Below, piece after piece: positions 1-7,575 of a stretch of DNA of 42,471 bases (the first letter of the stretch is position 1; the number at the start of each line of letters is the position of its first letter). This DNA comes from Bacteroidales bacterium (GTDB lineage: Bacteria; Bacteroidota; Bacteroidia; Bacteroidales; P3). The stretch lies in the NCBI GenBank assembly GCA_016296345.1, contig JAEDJL010000015.1, positions 1 through 42,471 on the forward strand. Reading direction: 5' to 3'. The notes under the pieces are model-generated. The model was not told the DNA's origin. It made no database searches and saw only the letters and a list, made by a program, of their open reading frames with translations. Both the position numbers and the translations under genes were made by a program.

Positions 1-27
1 AATTTCTTTTTTGTCATTAGTAACTTC

Positions 28-237
28 TTACAGGTGAATACTTCTTGAGTTCAACAAATTGTTATCCGATGAATAATACGTTACCTCGACGGTATTATCC
101 GATGTAATGGTGTAGTAAAGTGTTTTTCCTTGATAGGTATAGGAAAAATCGTATGCCATTGCATTAAGCGAGAGCATACATATTGCCACCATGGTTATCA
201 ATCGGCTAAGTGGCTTGCCAAAGTTTTGAATTTTCAT
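28..237 (-). CDS. short secreted protein, possible truncated BspA-like fragment
   Basis: This frame encodes 69 residues from the ATG at 237. The lysine-poor start MKIQNFGK is followed by a hydrophobic stretch (about residues 10-25, ending LNAMA) that looks like a Sec signal peptide. The mature part begins YDFSYTYQGKTLYY and runs into TVEVTYY, which resembles the N-terminal segment of BspA-type leucine-rich-repeat surface proteins of Bacteroidales. No leucine-rich repeats follow: the frame stops after 69 codons and the alternative frame also stops within 30 bases. It may be a decayed or truncated surface protein, or a genuine small secreted protein. An in-frame TTG at 267 is possible but would add a charged N-terminus before the signal peptide, so I prefer the ATG. 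A promoter and long structured leader lie upstream on the same strand. Confidence 0.45.
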   Translation of the reverse strand: MKIQNFGKPLSRLITMVAICMLSLNAMAYDFSYTYQGKTLYYTITSDNTVEVTYYSSDNNLLNSRSIHL

Positions 238-324
238 TTTTTTCTGTTCTTTTTTATCTCCGCCCAAGTCCCCAAGACGATTGTATTTCTTTTGATTTTT
301 TCTTGATGTGCAGACATAAAAAAG

Positions 325-464
325 TCGTGGGACTTAATTTCTTATTGACTATATGAGGTTCCGCAATTACCCGTTCGCTAAAATAAGAAAAGCCCACGAT
401 ATTACTCGTGAGCGTTTCGACTTATCTTCTTAGCGAACTTGTTTGAAATTTTGCGGATTTCATA
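325..464 (-). ncRNA. structured leader or candidate cis-regulatory RNA
   Basis: Nested complementary segments are visible. Outer: 352-356 plus 361-366 pair with 451-456 plus 460-464. Middle: GTTCGCTAA (373-381) and ATAAG (383-387) pair with CTTAT (421-425) and TTAGCGAAC (430-438). Inner: 392-399 pairs with 406-413 with one mismatch. A competing pairing exists: 325-331 (TCGTGGG) is complementary to 393-399 (CCCACGA), and 340-346 (TCTTATT) to 382-388 (AATAAGA), which would break the inner and middle stems. The element lies between a minus-strand promoter (574-606) and the short secreted gene starting at 237, so it would sit in a leader of about 330 bases. It matches no riboswitch class I recognise. 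The strand is inferred from the promoter. Confidence 0.4.
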
Positions 465-573
465 CAGCCAAGTATAAGCAAAAACGCTTTTATATGTCTA
501 ATAAAATGTACTAATTCTAATGTTGTTTCTTTCTGTTTCTTGTCGTCCTTTCTTTTTGTTGGTTTTCAACCTG

Positions 574-606
574 CAAAGATATGAATTTTTACATCAATCG
601 TGCAAA
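574..606 (-). promoter_or_regulatory. Bacteroidetes-type promoter
   Basis: On the minus strand TATCTTTG (574-581) matches the -7 element TAnnTTTG, and TTTG (603-606) lies 21 bases upstream. Transcription would run towards the short secreted gene at 28-237 through the structured region. Confidence 0.5.
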
Positions 607-658
607 TTTTATTTGATAGTTAAGGAAAAATCGCATTCCGCAAGTAAATAGTGAAGTA

Positions 659-879
659 ACGCTTTTGCCCTTGCAGGGCGAAAATCATTTGACGCGATTA
701 ACTCGGGGCGACACTTACGCTCTGCCCCGAGCTAAGTGCTTTTGGGCTTTCAGCCCGAGAGTAAAAGTGAAACAAAAACAATGTCAATACCGCCCGAGAA
801 CGTAATTGCCAATACCGCCATTACATCGTCATGAAAGAATAGCGGAACGACACACCACGCCCTGCAGGGGCAAAAGCGT
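659..879. repeat. MITE-like element with 22-bp inverted ends
   Basis: The 22 bases at 659-680 are the reverse complement of 858-879 with a single mismatch; each end contains the palindromic CCCTGCA/TGCAGGG core. The interior (about 180 bases) has no gene. It holds an 8-bp perfect inverted repeat CTCGGGGC (702-709) / GCCCCGAG (724-731), a GGGCT/AGCCC hairpin (744-756) and the first copy of a direct repeat (725-801). No clear target-site duplication is visible. It could be a small non-autonomous mobile element or a structured intergenic repeat. Confidence 0.45.
725..801. repeat. direct repeat, left copy (flanks AbiE module)
   Basis: About 77 bases starting CCCCGAGCTAAG, containing GGGCTTTCAGCCC, and ending ACCGCCCGAGAAC. 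They recur with a few differences at 3003-3077 in the same orientation, on the other side of the toxin-antitoxin pair. Confidence 0.75.
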
Positions 880-885
880 AAAAGG

Positions 886-950
886 TATTATTTCAAAAAA
901 TCTTTTGATTGTTCTTGTTTCCCTTTCGGATACGCTTTTTTGAAATAGTA
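886..950. repeat. inverted repeat of 15 bp
   Basis: The 15 bases at 886-900 (TATTATTTCAAAAAA) and those at 936-950 (TTTTTTGAAATAGTA) are complementary with one mismatch around a 35-base loop. They lie in the gene-free stretch downstream of the AbiEii gene. Function unknown. Confidence 0.4.
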
Positions 951-1000
951 TCGAGGCATGTCAGTGTTTTTATGAGCGTATCGGCTATTCTGATTAACAA

Positions 1001-1046
1001 GTAAGCAAGTATCGTAATGCTTCGTGCATTATGATGCTTGCCTTAC
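1001..1046. repeat. strong hairpin downstream of AbiEii gene
   Basis: 1001-1020 pairs with 1026-1046 over 20 bp with one bulge and a TTCGT loop. The two imperfect positions are T/G and G/T, so they would be G-U wobbles in plus-strand RNA. There is no T-tract on the minus side, so a classical intrinsic terminator for the toxin gene (which ends at 1067) is not obvious. Confidence 0.5.
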
Positions 1047-1066
1047 CATATTGCTTTTAATTATAA

Positions 1067-2125
1067 TTACTCTGCCGATGTTCTTGGAGGAATTTTTCGG
1101 AACCGTTCCTGTAATGTTTCGAGGAATTTGAGCAAATCTGCAAATTCCAAAGCCTCTCCATAGATAAAGCTGGATCGCATATCATTATAATCTGCTTCAT
1201 ATTTCGGAACAAGTTCTTCACTTGGAACAATCGTAATAGATGCAGGCAGTTCCTTATCGTAATCCACATATCCGACGTGATAGAATTTCTTTCTATGCTC
1301 CACAATATCATAGTAAAGATTAGAGTCATTTAATGCCTTATCCATATAATCGGTGTGAGATAATTTCTCTATATCATAGAAGTGGCGAGATATGCGATAT
1401 GTTCTTGGAGCTTTCTTTTGGTACTCTTCACAAAGTAAGAAAGATTTCTCTAAGAATGTTCTTGCAGGACTCACGGTCTTGATGGTCTGAACAATATCAG
1501 AATCAACATTTTCATCTTTATAAACCTGTTCAATCAATGAAGATATGCGTTTCATTTCGTATGGTTCAGCCATAGAAAGGACACTGATTTCAATCTTCAC
1601 GGTTGGTATTGCATAGGGAGCGTCGCTATTATAGAGTGATGGATATTGAACAAAAATCACAGATGGGTCTTTATCGTGATCTACCTTTTTAAGTTCCCCA
1701 TTTTCATCTACTACTTCATTTTCTGCAAGTACAATCCCTTCTATCCCCAATTTGGTAAGTTGCTCTGTTAGGTCATCTTTAAACTCACCGAAAAGATAAT
1801 CCTGTGCCTTTTCTCTGAATTTGTGAATTTGGGCGTTGCTGGTACAATCGGCACACGATAGGTTCTTTTTATTTAAGAAGAAATCACGACTGAGAGCCAA
1901 ATCAATATCTTCACTAAAACGATCTATTATATCCCACCCTTTACTCAAACTTGTACCGCCTTTGAACAGCAAATACTCGGCAGCCTCAGTATGGAATAGG
2001 GCGTACAATATGGCTGTTACCCACCAATCTTTCTCTGCTGCGGCTTCATCAATATTCTTCGCCTCCACAACGCCTTGTATCATGGCCTTACGTTCATCTA
2101 TTGAAAAGTCTATCCATTTACTCAT
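1067..2125 (-). CDS. AbiEii-type nucleotidyltransferase toxin
   Basis: 352 residues with the signature of the AbiEii/AbiGii nucleotidyltransferase toxin family: GGTSLSKG near residues 56-63 and SEDIDL at 71-76, whose two aspartates would be the metal-binding pair. Family knowledge: such proteins form type IV toxin-antitoxin or abortive-infection modules, and related toxins transfer nucleotides onto tRNA acceptor ends. The start codon overlaps the stop of the upstream antitoxin-like gene by 8 bases (ATGAGTAA), which indicates translational coupling. The rest of the chain is a mixed alpha/beta region without other motifs I recognise. The module is bracketed by direct repeats, fitting a laterally moved defence island. 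The exact substrate is not visible from sequence. Confidence 0.88.
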   Translation of the reverse strand: MSKWIDFSIDERKAMIQGVVEAKNIDEAAAEKDWWVTAILYALFHTEAAEYLLFKGGTSLSKGWDIIDRFSEDIDLALSRDFFLNKKNLSCADCTSNAQIHKFREKAQDYLFGEFKDDLTEQLTKLGIEGIVLAENEVVDENGELKKVDHDKDPSVIFVQYPSLYNSDAPYAIPTVKIEISVLSMAEPYEMKRISSLIEQVYKDENVDSDIVQTIKTVSPARTFLEKSFLLCEEYQKKAPRTYRISRHFYDIEKLSHTDYMDKALNDSNLYYDIVEHRKKFYHVGYVDYDKELPASITIVPSEELVPKYEADYNDMRSSFIYGEALEFADLLKFLETLQERFRKIPPRTSAE

Positions 2126-2732
2126 TGGCTGTATTCGTTTTGAGGTTTCTTTTTATAATCTGTCTTACCCATACCGGTGCCAATAACAGATCATGTTCAA
2201 TAGTCTCTGTTTCCGGTGTTGCTGATAATAGTTGAGCAATTCTCTTTTCCACGCTTTCTGTTATATTCTCCTCTCCAATGCTACGAAGAGCTTGTACCAA
2301 TTCAGGCATTAGTTTACCCTTATATGCAAAGTTCCTTGGAACTCCGTGTTTTAATGTTATGGTTCTATTGCCCAATTTAAGTTTTCTCGGGCTGCCGGAT
2401 GTTATAAAACAAGCATTCATCGGGACTTGTGTAGAGAAACCCAATCTGTTAGTTGCGGTCTCACCTGTTGGAAATACTATTGCCTTATCTCTCTTGGCAA
2501 TTTCTGTTACTATTTCAAAAGCCGAAGGATATACAACCCCAAATCGTGTTTTCTTAGCTTTCACATATACCCCTTTGGCTATTCGTGTAATCAAGCCTTC
2601 TTTCTCAAATTGGGCAAGAAGTTTGGTTACATATTCCACATCAAATTGGTGGAATGTAGATACAAAAAACACCTCGCCATATCTTGCGTGGGTTATCTTT
2701 GCTTTAACTTTGTGTTCTATAGTGTTTTGCAT
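2118..2732 (-). CDS. AbiEi-type antitoxin / DUF6088-like regulator
   Basis: 204 residues from the ATG at 2732. The N-terminal ~75 residues look like a winged helix (VEYVTKLLAQFEKEGLITRI followed by AKGVYVK), as in AbiEi antitoxins, which autorepress their operon. The C-terminal part contains AIVFPTGETATNRLGF and a PRKLKLGNRTITLKHG strand region typical of this family. The start was chosen because the longer in-frame start at 2783 lies inside the promoter -7 box, so it cannot be in the transcript. It forms an operon with the toxin gene, overlapping it by 8 bases. Binding of the antitoxin to its own promoter at 2783-2813 is expected from the family but not shown here. Confidence 0.82.
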   Translation of the reverse strand: MQNTIEHKVKAKITHARYGEVFFVSTFHQFDVEYVTKLLAQFEKEGLITRIAKGVYVKAKKTRFGVVYPSAFEIVTEIAKRDKAIVFPTGETATNRLGFSTQVPMNACFITSGSPRKLKLGNRTITLKHGVPRNFAYKGKLMPELVQALRSIGEENITESVEKRIAQLLSATPETETIEHDLLLAPVWVRQIIKRNLKTNTANE

Positions 2733-2782
2733 ACGATTTCTACTCTGGTTTAAGTCGGAATAAAAGCATTTTTTTCCGACCA

Positions 2783-2813
2783 CAAAGGTATGAAAATATT
2801 ACGAAGCGACAAA
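2783..2813 (-). promoter_or_regulatory. promoter of the AbiE operon
   Basis: Minus-strand TACCTTTG (2783-2790) with TTTG (2810-2813) 19 bases upstream, an exact match to the Bacteroidetes TTTG-N19-TAnnTTTG layout. The start codon at 2732 follows about 50 bases downstream. Confidence 0.75.
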
Positions 2814-3002
2814 AGAATCCATTGTTTATTTCATTATACCTATACTCTGCACTTCGAAATTTGGCAAAAACGTGTGATTTTTTTGAAGTTTTCGCCTGCT
2901 TAACTCGACAAAATCAAACTGAGATTTCATTCTTCAAACAAGTCTTATATTCCTCTTCTTACCTCAAAATTCACCCACCAAAACACCCCACAACTCTGAT
3001 GC

Positions 3003-3077
3003 CCCCGAGCTAAGAGCTTTTGGGCTGTCAGCCCGAGGGTAAATCGAAACAAAACAATGTCAATACCGCCCGAGAAC
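3003..3077. repeat. direct repeat, right copy (flanks AbiE module)
   Basis: Second copy of the element at 725-801, same orientation, starting CCCCGAGCTAAG with GGGCTGTCAGCCC inside. Sequence outside the repeat is unrelated to the left copy apart from a CTCTG just before both. The rest of 2814-3160 holds nothing I can identify. Confidence 0.75.
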
Positions 3078-3167
3078 ATGGGCGTGCAAAAACAATTCCG
3101 TTACTTTGCGGAAATGCGAAAACCCAAAATCAGGCAAAGAAATAGGGCGTTTTTGCCTTTATTGTTG

Positions 3168-3175
3168 TATCTTTG
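3168..3175 (+). promoter_or_regulatory. -7 promoter element for the PLP lyase gene
   Basis: TATCTTTG 31 bases before the ATG at 3207. No well-spaced TTTG box is visible. Confidence 0.5.
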
Positions 3176-3206
3176 CCTTTTGAAACAATTAAAACGCTTT
3201 TAGACA

Positions 3207-4394
3207 ATGGAAAATCCAAAAGATTACGGATTCAATTCTCAGTTGATTCATTACAGTGGTCATCATGACCAATATGGTGCGGCTACCGTGCCGATTTATC
3301 AGACTTCTACCTTTGCATTTGCTTCGGCTCAAGATGGTGCGGATTGCTTTGCAGGTGTCAAGCCGGGATATATGTACACCCGAATAGGAAATCCCACAGT
3401 GAAGGCTCTCGAAAGACAGGTCGCACTGCTCGAACACGCTTGCGATTCTGTTGCTTTGGCTTCGGGAATGGCTGCTGTCAGCTGTGTGTATCTTGCTTTG
3501 CTCAATGCAGGTGATCATGTGGTTTCTTCCTCTGCTGTTTATGGGGCTTCGAGAGTACTGATGGAGCAACACATGTCGAGGTTCGGGGTCGAATCAACCT
3601 ACGTAAACACTGCCGACATTGATGCGGTGAAGGCGGCAATTAAGCCCAACACCAAGATGATTTACATCGAGACACCTGCAAATCCTACAATGGAGATAAG
3701 TGATATTGCTGCTTGTGCCGAGATTGCTCACAAGGCAGGGGCTTTGCTTGTGGTCGATAATACTTTTTGTTCGCCTTATCTTTCCAATCCGATAGACTTC
3801 GGAGCTGATGTGGTTCTTCACTCAATCACAAAGTTTATCAATGGTCATGCAGACATAGTTGGAGGAATTGTGGCTGCAAAGGAGGCTGATGTGTATGCCA
3901 AGTTGCGTGGAGCTATGGTGAACTTTGGCGGAAATATGGACCCTCATCAGGCTTATCTTGTGATAAGGGGATTGAAGACCTTGGGCATAAGAGTAGATAG
4001 GGCTCAGGAGAATGCACAAAAAGTTGCCGATTTCCTTACTACTTGTGAGCAAGTCGAGTGGGTAAAGTACCCGGGTTTGAAGACACACCCTCAGTATGAG
4101 TTGGCAAAAAAGCAGATGAAAGGACCGGGAACAATGATAAGTTTCTCTATGAAGGGCGGCTTGGAAGCAGGAAGGGCATTGATGGACAATGTGAAACTTG
4201 CAATTTTGGCTGTCAGTCTTGGAGGTGTGGAAACGCTTATACAACACCCTGCTTCGATGACTCACTCCAAAGTGCCGCAACAAGCAAGAGAGGCTGCAGG
4301 TATTACCGATGGTTTGGTCAGATTTTCGGTCGGAATAGAAAACGTGGAGGATATAATCAACGATTTGAAGCAAGCATTCGACAAAATCAAATAA
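3207..4394 (+). CDS. methionine gamma-lyase-like PLP enzyme (Cys/Met metabolism)
   Basis: 395 residues of the Cys/Met-metabolism PLP family. Landmarks: YTRIGNPT (57-64, phosphate-binding Tyr/Arg from the neighbouring subunit), SGMAA (86-90), D184 in VVDNTF, and the Schiff-base lysine K209 in SITKFINGHAD. The overall pattern is closest to methionine gamma-lyases, which split methionine to methanethiol, ammonia and 2-oxobutyrate. However, the cysteine found in classical lyases (YGCT) is alanine here (Y112-G113-A114-S115), so activity could be on cystathionine, homocysteine or O-acylated homoserine instead. It is a single-gene unit converging on korB across a shared terminator. Confidence 0.85.
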   Translation: MENPKDYGFNSQLIHYSGHHDQYGAATVPIYQTSTFAFASAQDGADCFAGVKPGYMYTRIGNPTVKALERQVALLEHACDSVALASGMAAVSCVYLALLNAGDHVVSSSAVYGASRVLMEQHMSRFGVESTYVNTADIDAVKAAIKPNTKMIYIETPANPTMEISDIAACAEIAHKAGALLVVDNTFCSPYLSNPIDFGADVVLHSITKFINGHADIVGGIVAAKEADVYAKLRGAMVNFGGNMDPHQAYLVIRGLKTLGIRVDRAQENAQKVADFLTTCEQVEWVKYPGLKTHPQYELAKKQMKGPGTMISFSMKGGLEAGRALMDNVKLAILAVSLGGVETLIQHPASMTHSKVPQQAREAAGITDGLVRFSVGIENVEDIINDLKQAFDKIK

Positions 4395-4447
4395 GCTGTT
4401 CTTTGCCGGCTTCATTTGACTTTATGAAGTGTTTGTCGAAGAAAAAG

Positions 4448-4475
4448 AAAGGGCGGAGGTTTGTCTCCGCCCTTT
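4448..4475. terminator. bidirectional intrinsic terminator
   Basis: AAGGGCGGAG (4448-4457) and CTCCGCCCTT (4464-4473) form a perfect 10-bp stem with a 6-base loop, flanked by A-rich and T-rich runs. It sits between the convergent PLP lyase and korB genes and would serve both. Confidence 0.85.
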
Positions 4476-4498
4476 TCGTGTTTGTTGTGTGAAAATGT

Positions 4499-5524
4499 TT
4501 ATTTTACTTCCCAAGTCTCTCCGCTGTTTAGCAAATCATCGACACATTTGATTTTTGCGTTCTCTTGTGCTTCTTGCATTTGCTTTTCAAAGAGTTGATT
4601 GTAGGTTGGCTGCTTGTAGGCTCTGATTACTCCGAATGCCATTGGGAACTCAGGCGGACGCATTTGTGCCAACATCATGTGTATTCCTGTGTTCTCTGTG
4701 GTTTCGTCGTGAACCAAGATGTCCTTTTCGGTAATTCCGTTCTCGCCAATGGTTACCACTTCGAGCTTTGTGCCTCTTAGGACAATTCCTTTGTCTCTGT
4801 TCTTGCCGAATATCATCGGTTTGCCGTGTTCAAGCCACAACTGACGGTCGTCTCTTACCTCTTTGTCGGTTACTTCTTTGTGAGTTCCGTCGTTGAATAT
4901 CACACAGTTTTGAAGCACTTCGACAACTGCTGCTCCGTCGTGTGCTGCCATGTGCATACATACGTCTTGGAGTTGCTTCGACTGAGTGTCTATCGCTCTT
5001 GCAAAGAACGTTCCTCTTGCTCCGATTACCAATTCGCCCGGATTGAAAGGATAGTCTATCACTCCGAAAGGCGAGGTCTTTGTTATCTGTCCCTGCTTTG
5101 TGGTAGGAGAGTACTGTCCTTTGGTCAAACCGTAAATTCTGTTGTTGAACAAAATGTAGTTCACGTCCATATTTCTGCGGACAACGTGAATGAAATGGTT
5201 GCCTCCGATTGCTGTTGCATCTCCGTCTCCTGAATTTATCCAGACAGACAATTTTGGATTTGCAATTTTTACTCCTGTTGCAATGGCTGCTGCTCTTCCG
5301 TGAATTGAGTGAAAACCGTATGTGTTCACATAGTAAGGGAAACGGCTCGAACAACCAATTCCCGATATAACACAGAAGTTCTCTTTTTTGTATCCTATTT
5401 TTGGAAACACATTAAGAACCGAAGCCAATATCGAATGGTCTCCGCAACCCGGACACCACTTAACCATTTGGTCGCTTGCAAAATCCGCCTTGGTTAATTC
5501 TACTTTTGAATGTTCTATAGCCAT
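4499..5524 (-). CDS. korB: 2-oxoglutarate:ferredoxin oxidoreductase, beta subunit
   Basis: 341 residues, cytoplasmic TPP/Fe-S subunit. The N-terminal motif W23-C24-P-G-C27 plus later cysteines (ISGIGCSS) provides ligands for a [4Fe-4S] cluster. GDGDATAIGGNH followed by NNRIYGLTKGQ is the TPP/Mg-binding motif. With the alpha subunit it would catalyse ferredoxin-dependent oxidative decarboxylation of a 2-oxoacid to its acyl-CoA; 2-oxoglutarate is the commonest substrate of this subgroup, but the sequence alone does not exclude other 2-oxoacids. It lies 3 bases downstream of korA in one operon, and no separate ferredoxin-like delta subunit is adjacent. Confidence 0.9.
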   Translation of the reverse strand: MAIEHSKVELTKADFASDQMVKWCPGCGDHSILASVLNVFPKIGYKKENFCVISGIGCSSRFPYYVNTYGFHSIHGRAAAIATGVKIANPKLSVWINSGDGDATAIGGNHFIHVVRRNMDVNYILFNNRIYGLTKGQYSPTTKQGQITKTSPFGVIDYPFNPGELVIGARGTFFARAIDTQSKQLQDVCMHMAAHDGAAVVEVLQNCVIFNDGTHKEVTDKEVRDDRQLWLEHGKPMIFGKNRDKGIVLRGTKLEVVTIGENGITEKDILVHDETTENTGIHMMLAQMRPPEFPMAFGVIRAYKQPTYNQLFEKQMQEAQENAKIKCVDDLLNSGETWEVK

Positions 5525-5527
5525 GTT

Positions 5528-7366
5528 CTATTCTCCCAAGATTTTATTAAATTCTTCTTTTAACTCACTGACTTCAAAAGGCAAGCCTTGCACCTTGTTG
5601 TATTGGTGGAATGTCAAGCCCTCAAAGTTCATTCTCAAATAGTTTACAAATTGTCCCATGTTCAACTCGCAAACTACTATCTTTTTATGACGTTTCAAAA
5701 TGTCGCCTGTGTTCTTTGGCAAAGGCATGATGTAGTTAAAGTGGGTGAAAGCAATGCTTTTTCCTTCTGCCTGCATCTCTTGAACAGCACATCTCAAAGC
5801 TCCCTGAGTTCCACCCCAGCCAACAACCAATAGTTCTGCGTTTTCGTCGCCCTCAACTTGTTGGTTTGGTATGCGGTTTGCAACTCTTTCCACTTTTTCT
5901 TTACGGAAATTAACCATGGTTTGGTGGTTGGCATTGTCGGTCGATACACTTCCTTTGCCGGATAGTTTTTCCAAACCTCCGATGCGGTGTCTCAATCCGT
6001 CCATTCCCGGAATAGCCCACTGCCTTACAAGAGTTTCGGGGTCGCGATTGTAAGGTGCGTAATTCTCATCGTTAGGCGTTGCAAACGGAGGGTTGATTTT
6101 TGGAAGGTCTGCCATCTTTGGTATTCTGAAAAGCTGAGAGCCGTTTCCAAGGTAGCCGTCCGAAAGGAGGATTACCGGTGTCATTGTTTCCAATGCCAAA
6201 CGTCCTGCCTCAAATGCCCAATCGAAACAGTTGGCAGACGAAGATGCTGCCAAGACAATGCAAGGAGCTTCACCATTACGTCCGAACAATGCCTGATTGA
6301 GGTCAGATTGCTCTGTCTTGGTAGGCAATCCTGTCGAAGGACCGCCTCTTTGCACATCTACAATCACAAGCGGCAATTCTGCCATGACTGCCAAGCCGAT
6401 TGCTTCGCTCTTTAGCGACAATCCCGGACCGGAAGTCGAGGTGCAAGCCATAGCTCCTGCAAACGAAGCTCCGATTGCAGAGCATATTCCGGCAATTTCG
6501 TCTTCGGCTTGGAACACTCTTGCTCCCAAAGACTTGTGTTTTGCCAATTCTACAAGAATATCGGTTGCCGGAGTGATAGGATAAGAACCCAAGAACAAAG
6601 GAAGACCTGCTTTTTCGGCAGCTGCCAAAAGTCCCCATGCGGTTGCTATATTTCCTGTGATGTTTCTGTACTTGCCCTTCGGCATTTGTGCAGTCTCGAC
6701 CTGCATCTGGCTTTCCATAACGTCGGTATTCTCGCAGAAGTTGTAACCTGCTCTGACTACCTCTTTGTTTGCCTTTATTACTTCGGGTTTCTTGGCAAAC
6801 TTCTTTTCCAAGTATGCGTCTGTATGTTCCAATCCCTTGCCGAAGATAAAGAATATCATTCCCAAGGCAAACATATTTCTGCACTTCAAGGCAGCCTTAC
6901 GGTCGGTAAAGATGTCCTTGACAGTTTCAATCGTGAAACTTGTTATCGGAGCTTTGATTAGCTTGTAGTTTGAGAGGCTGTCGTCTTCCAAAGGGTTGGA
7001 AGTATAGCCTGCTTTCTCTATTGCAGCTTCCTCAAAGGTGTCCGCATCTACAATGATTATGCCTCCAATCTTTGCCCACTTCAAGTTGGCTTTGAGGGAA
7101 GCGGGATTCATTGCGACCAACACATCGGCTTTGTCTCCCGAAGAGTAGATTTGTTTTCCTATGTGAACTTGGAAACCGGATACGCCTGCGATTGTGTTGT
7201 GCGGCGCTCTGATTTCTGCCGGATAGTCGGGGAATGTAGCAATGTCATTTCCGTCCAAGGCAGATGTATCAGAGAAAAGCGTACCGGTGAGTTGCATTCC
7301 GTCGCCGGAGTCTCCGACAAACTTGATAACAACGTCGTCTTTCTTTATAACATCTCTTGCTGTCAT
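5528..7366 (-). CDS. korA: 2-oxoglutarate:ferredoxin oxidoreductase, fused gamma-alpha subunit
   Basis: 612 residues, a gamma-alpha fusion. Residues ~10-200 are the gamma domain (starts KFVGDSGDGMQLTG, then FPDYPAEIRAP). From ~230 the alpha domain carries LGSYPITPATDILVELA, AEDEIAGICSAIGASFAGA and TSTSGPGLSLKSEAIGLA, the pyrimidine/TPP-side motifs of 2-oxoacid:ferredoxin oxidoreductases, followed by VDVQRGGPSTGLPTKTEQSDL. Length fits the two-subunit KorAB type found in Bacteroidetes. It is first gene of the korA-korB operon, with a -7 box about 46 bases upstream of the start. The enzyme needs TPP, linking it to the thi operon in this window. Confidence 0.9.
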   Translation of the reverse strand: MTARDVIKKDDVVIKFVGDSGDGMQLTGTLFSDTSALDGNDIATFPDYPAEIRAPHNTIAGVSGFQVHIGKQIYSSGDKADVLVAMNPASLKANLKWAKIGGIIIVDADTFEEAAIEKAGYTSNPLEDDSLSNYKLIKAPITSFTIETVKDIFTDRKAALKCRNMFALGMIFFIFGKGLEHTDAYLEKKFAKKPEVIKANKEVVRAGYNFCENTDVMESQMQVETAQMPKGKYRNITGNIATAWGLLAAAEKAGLPLFLGSYPITPATDILVELAKHKSLGARVFQAEDEIAGICSAIGASFAGAMACTSTSGPGLSLKSEAIGLAVMAELPLVIVDVQRGGPSTGLPTKTEQSDLNQALFGRNGEAPCIVLAASSSANCFDWAFEAGRLALETMTPVILLSDGYLGNGSQLFRIPKMADLPKINPPFATPNDENYAPYNRDPETLVRQWAIPGMDGLRHRIGGLEKLSGKGSVSTDNANHQTMVNFRKEKVERVANRIPNQQVEGDENAELLVVGWGGTQGALRCAVQEMQAEGKSIAFTHFNYIMPLPKNTGDILKRHKKIVVCELNMGQFVNYLRMNFEGLTFHQYNKVQGLPFEVSELKEEFNKILGE

Positions 7367-7411
7367 TTTATATATGTGTTTTATCTTTGAATCACTTTCC
7401 TAAAATTCCTG

Positions 7412-7419
7412 CAAAGATA
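7412..7419 (-). promoter_or_regulatory. -7 promoter element for korAB
   Basis: Minus-strand TATCTTTG, 46 bases upstream of the korA ATG. No convincing TTTG box at the usual distance. Confidence 0.55.
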
Positions 7420-7499
7420 GGAAGTTTATTTCACTTGGTAAAACCTTTGGCGGCTTTTTTCTTCGTTTTGTTTTTGCTATGCTCTGATAGCCACAAAAT

Positions 7500-7533
7500 A
7501 AAACGCCGTTTTATTCGAGCAAAACAGCGTTTT
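7500..7533. repeat. 21-bp palindromic array A (2 units)
   Basis: Units AAAACGCCGTTTT (7500-7512) and AAAACAGCGTTTT (7521-7533, one substitution) start 21 bases apart. They form a 13-bp inverted pair around ATTCGAGC. The array lies between the end of the small lipoprotein gene and the korA promoter. It is the smallest of eight arrays of this family. Confidence 0.8.
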
Positions 7534-7575
7534 TGTTTCGTATATATTTCGTTTCTTTTGTCGGATTGGTTTGCT

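Noticed and set aside
373..438. Integron attC-like site
   Set aside because: The ends are GTT...AAC, the opposite of the RYYYAAC...GTTRRRY arrangement of attC, and no integrase is nearby.
725..801. Direct repeats as integrase attachment sites
   Set aside because: No tRNA gene, integrase or recombinase lies inside or near; kept only as a repeat pair.
2278..2763. Plus-strand open frame opposite the AbiEi gene
   Set aside because: It is antisense to a well-supported gene, has no promoter or signal and no recognisable family.
4830..5354. Open frame overlapping korB on the same strand
   Set aside because: Low-complexity Arg/Ser-rich translation, a shadow of the korB coding bias.
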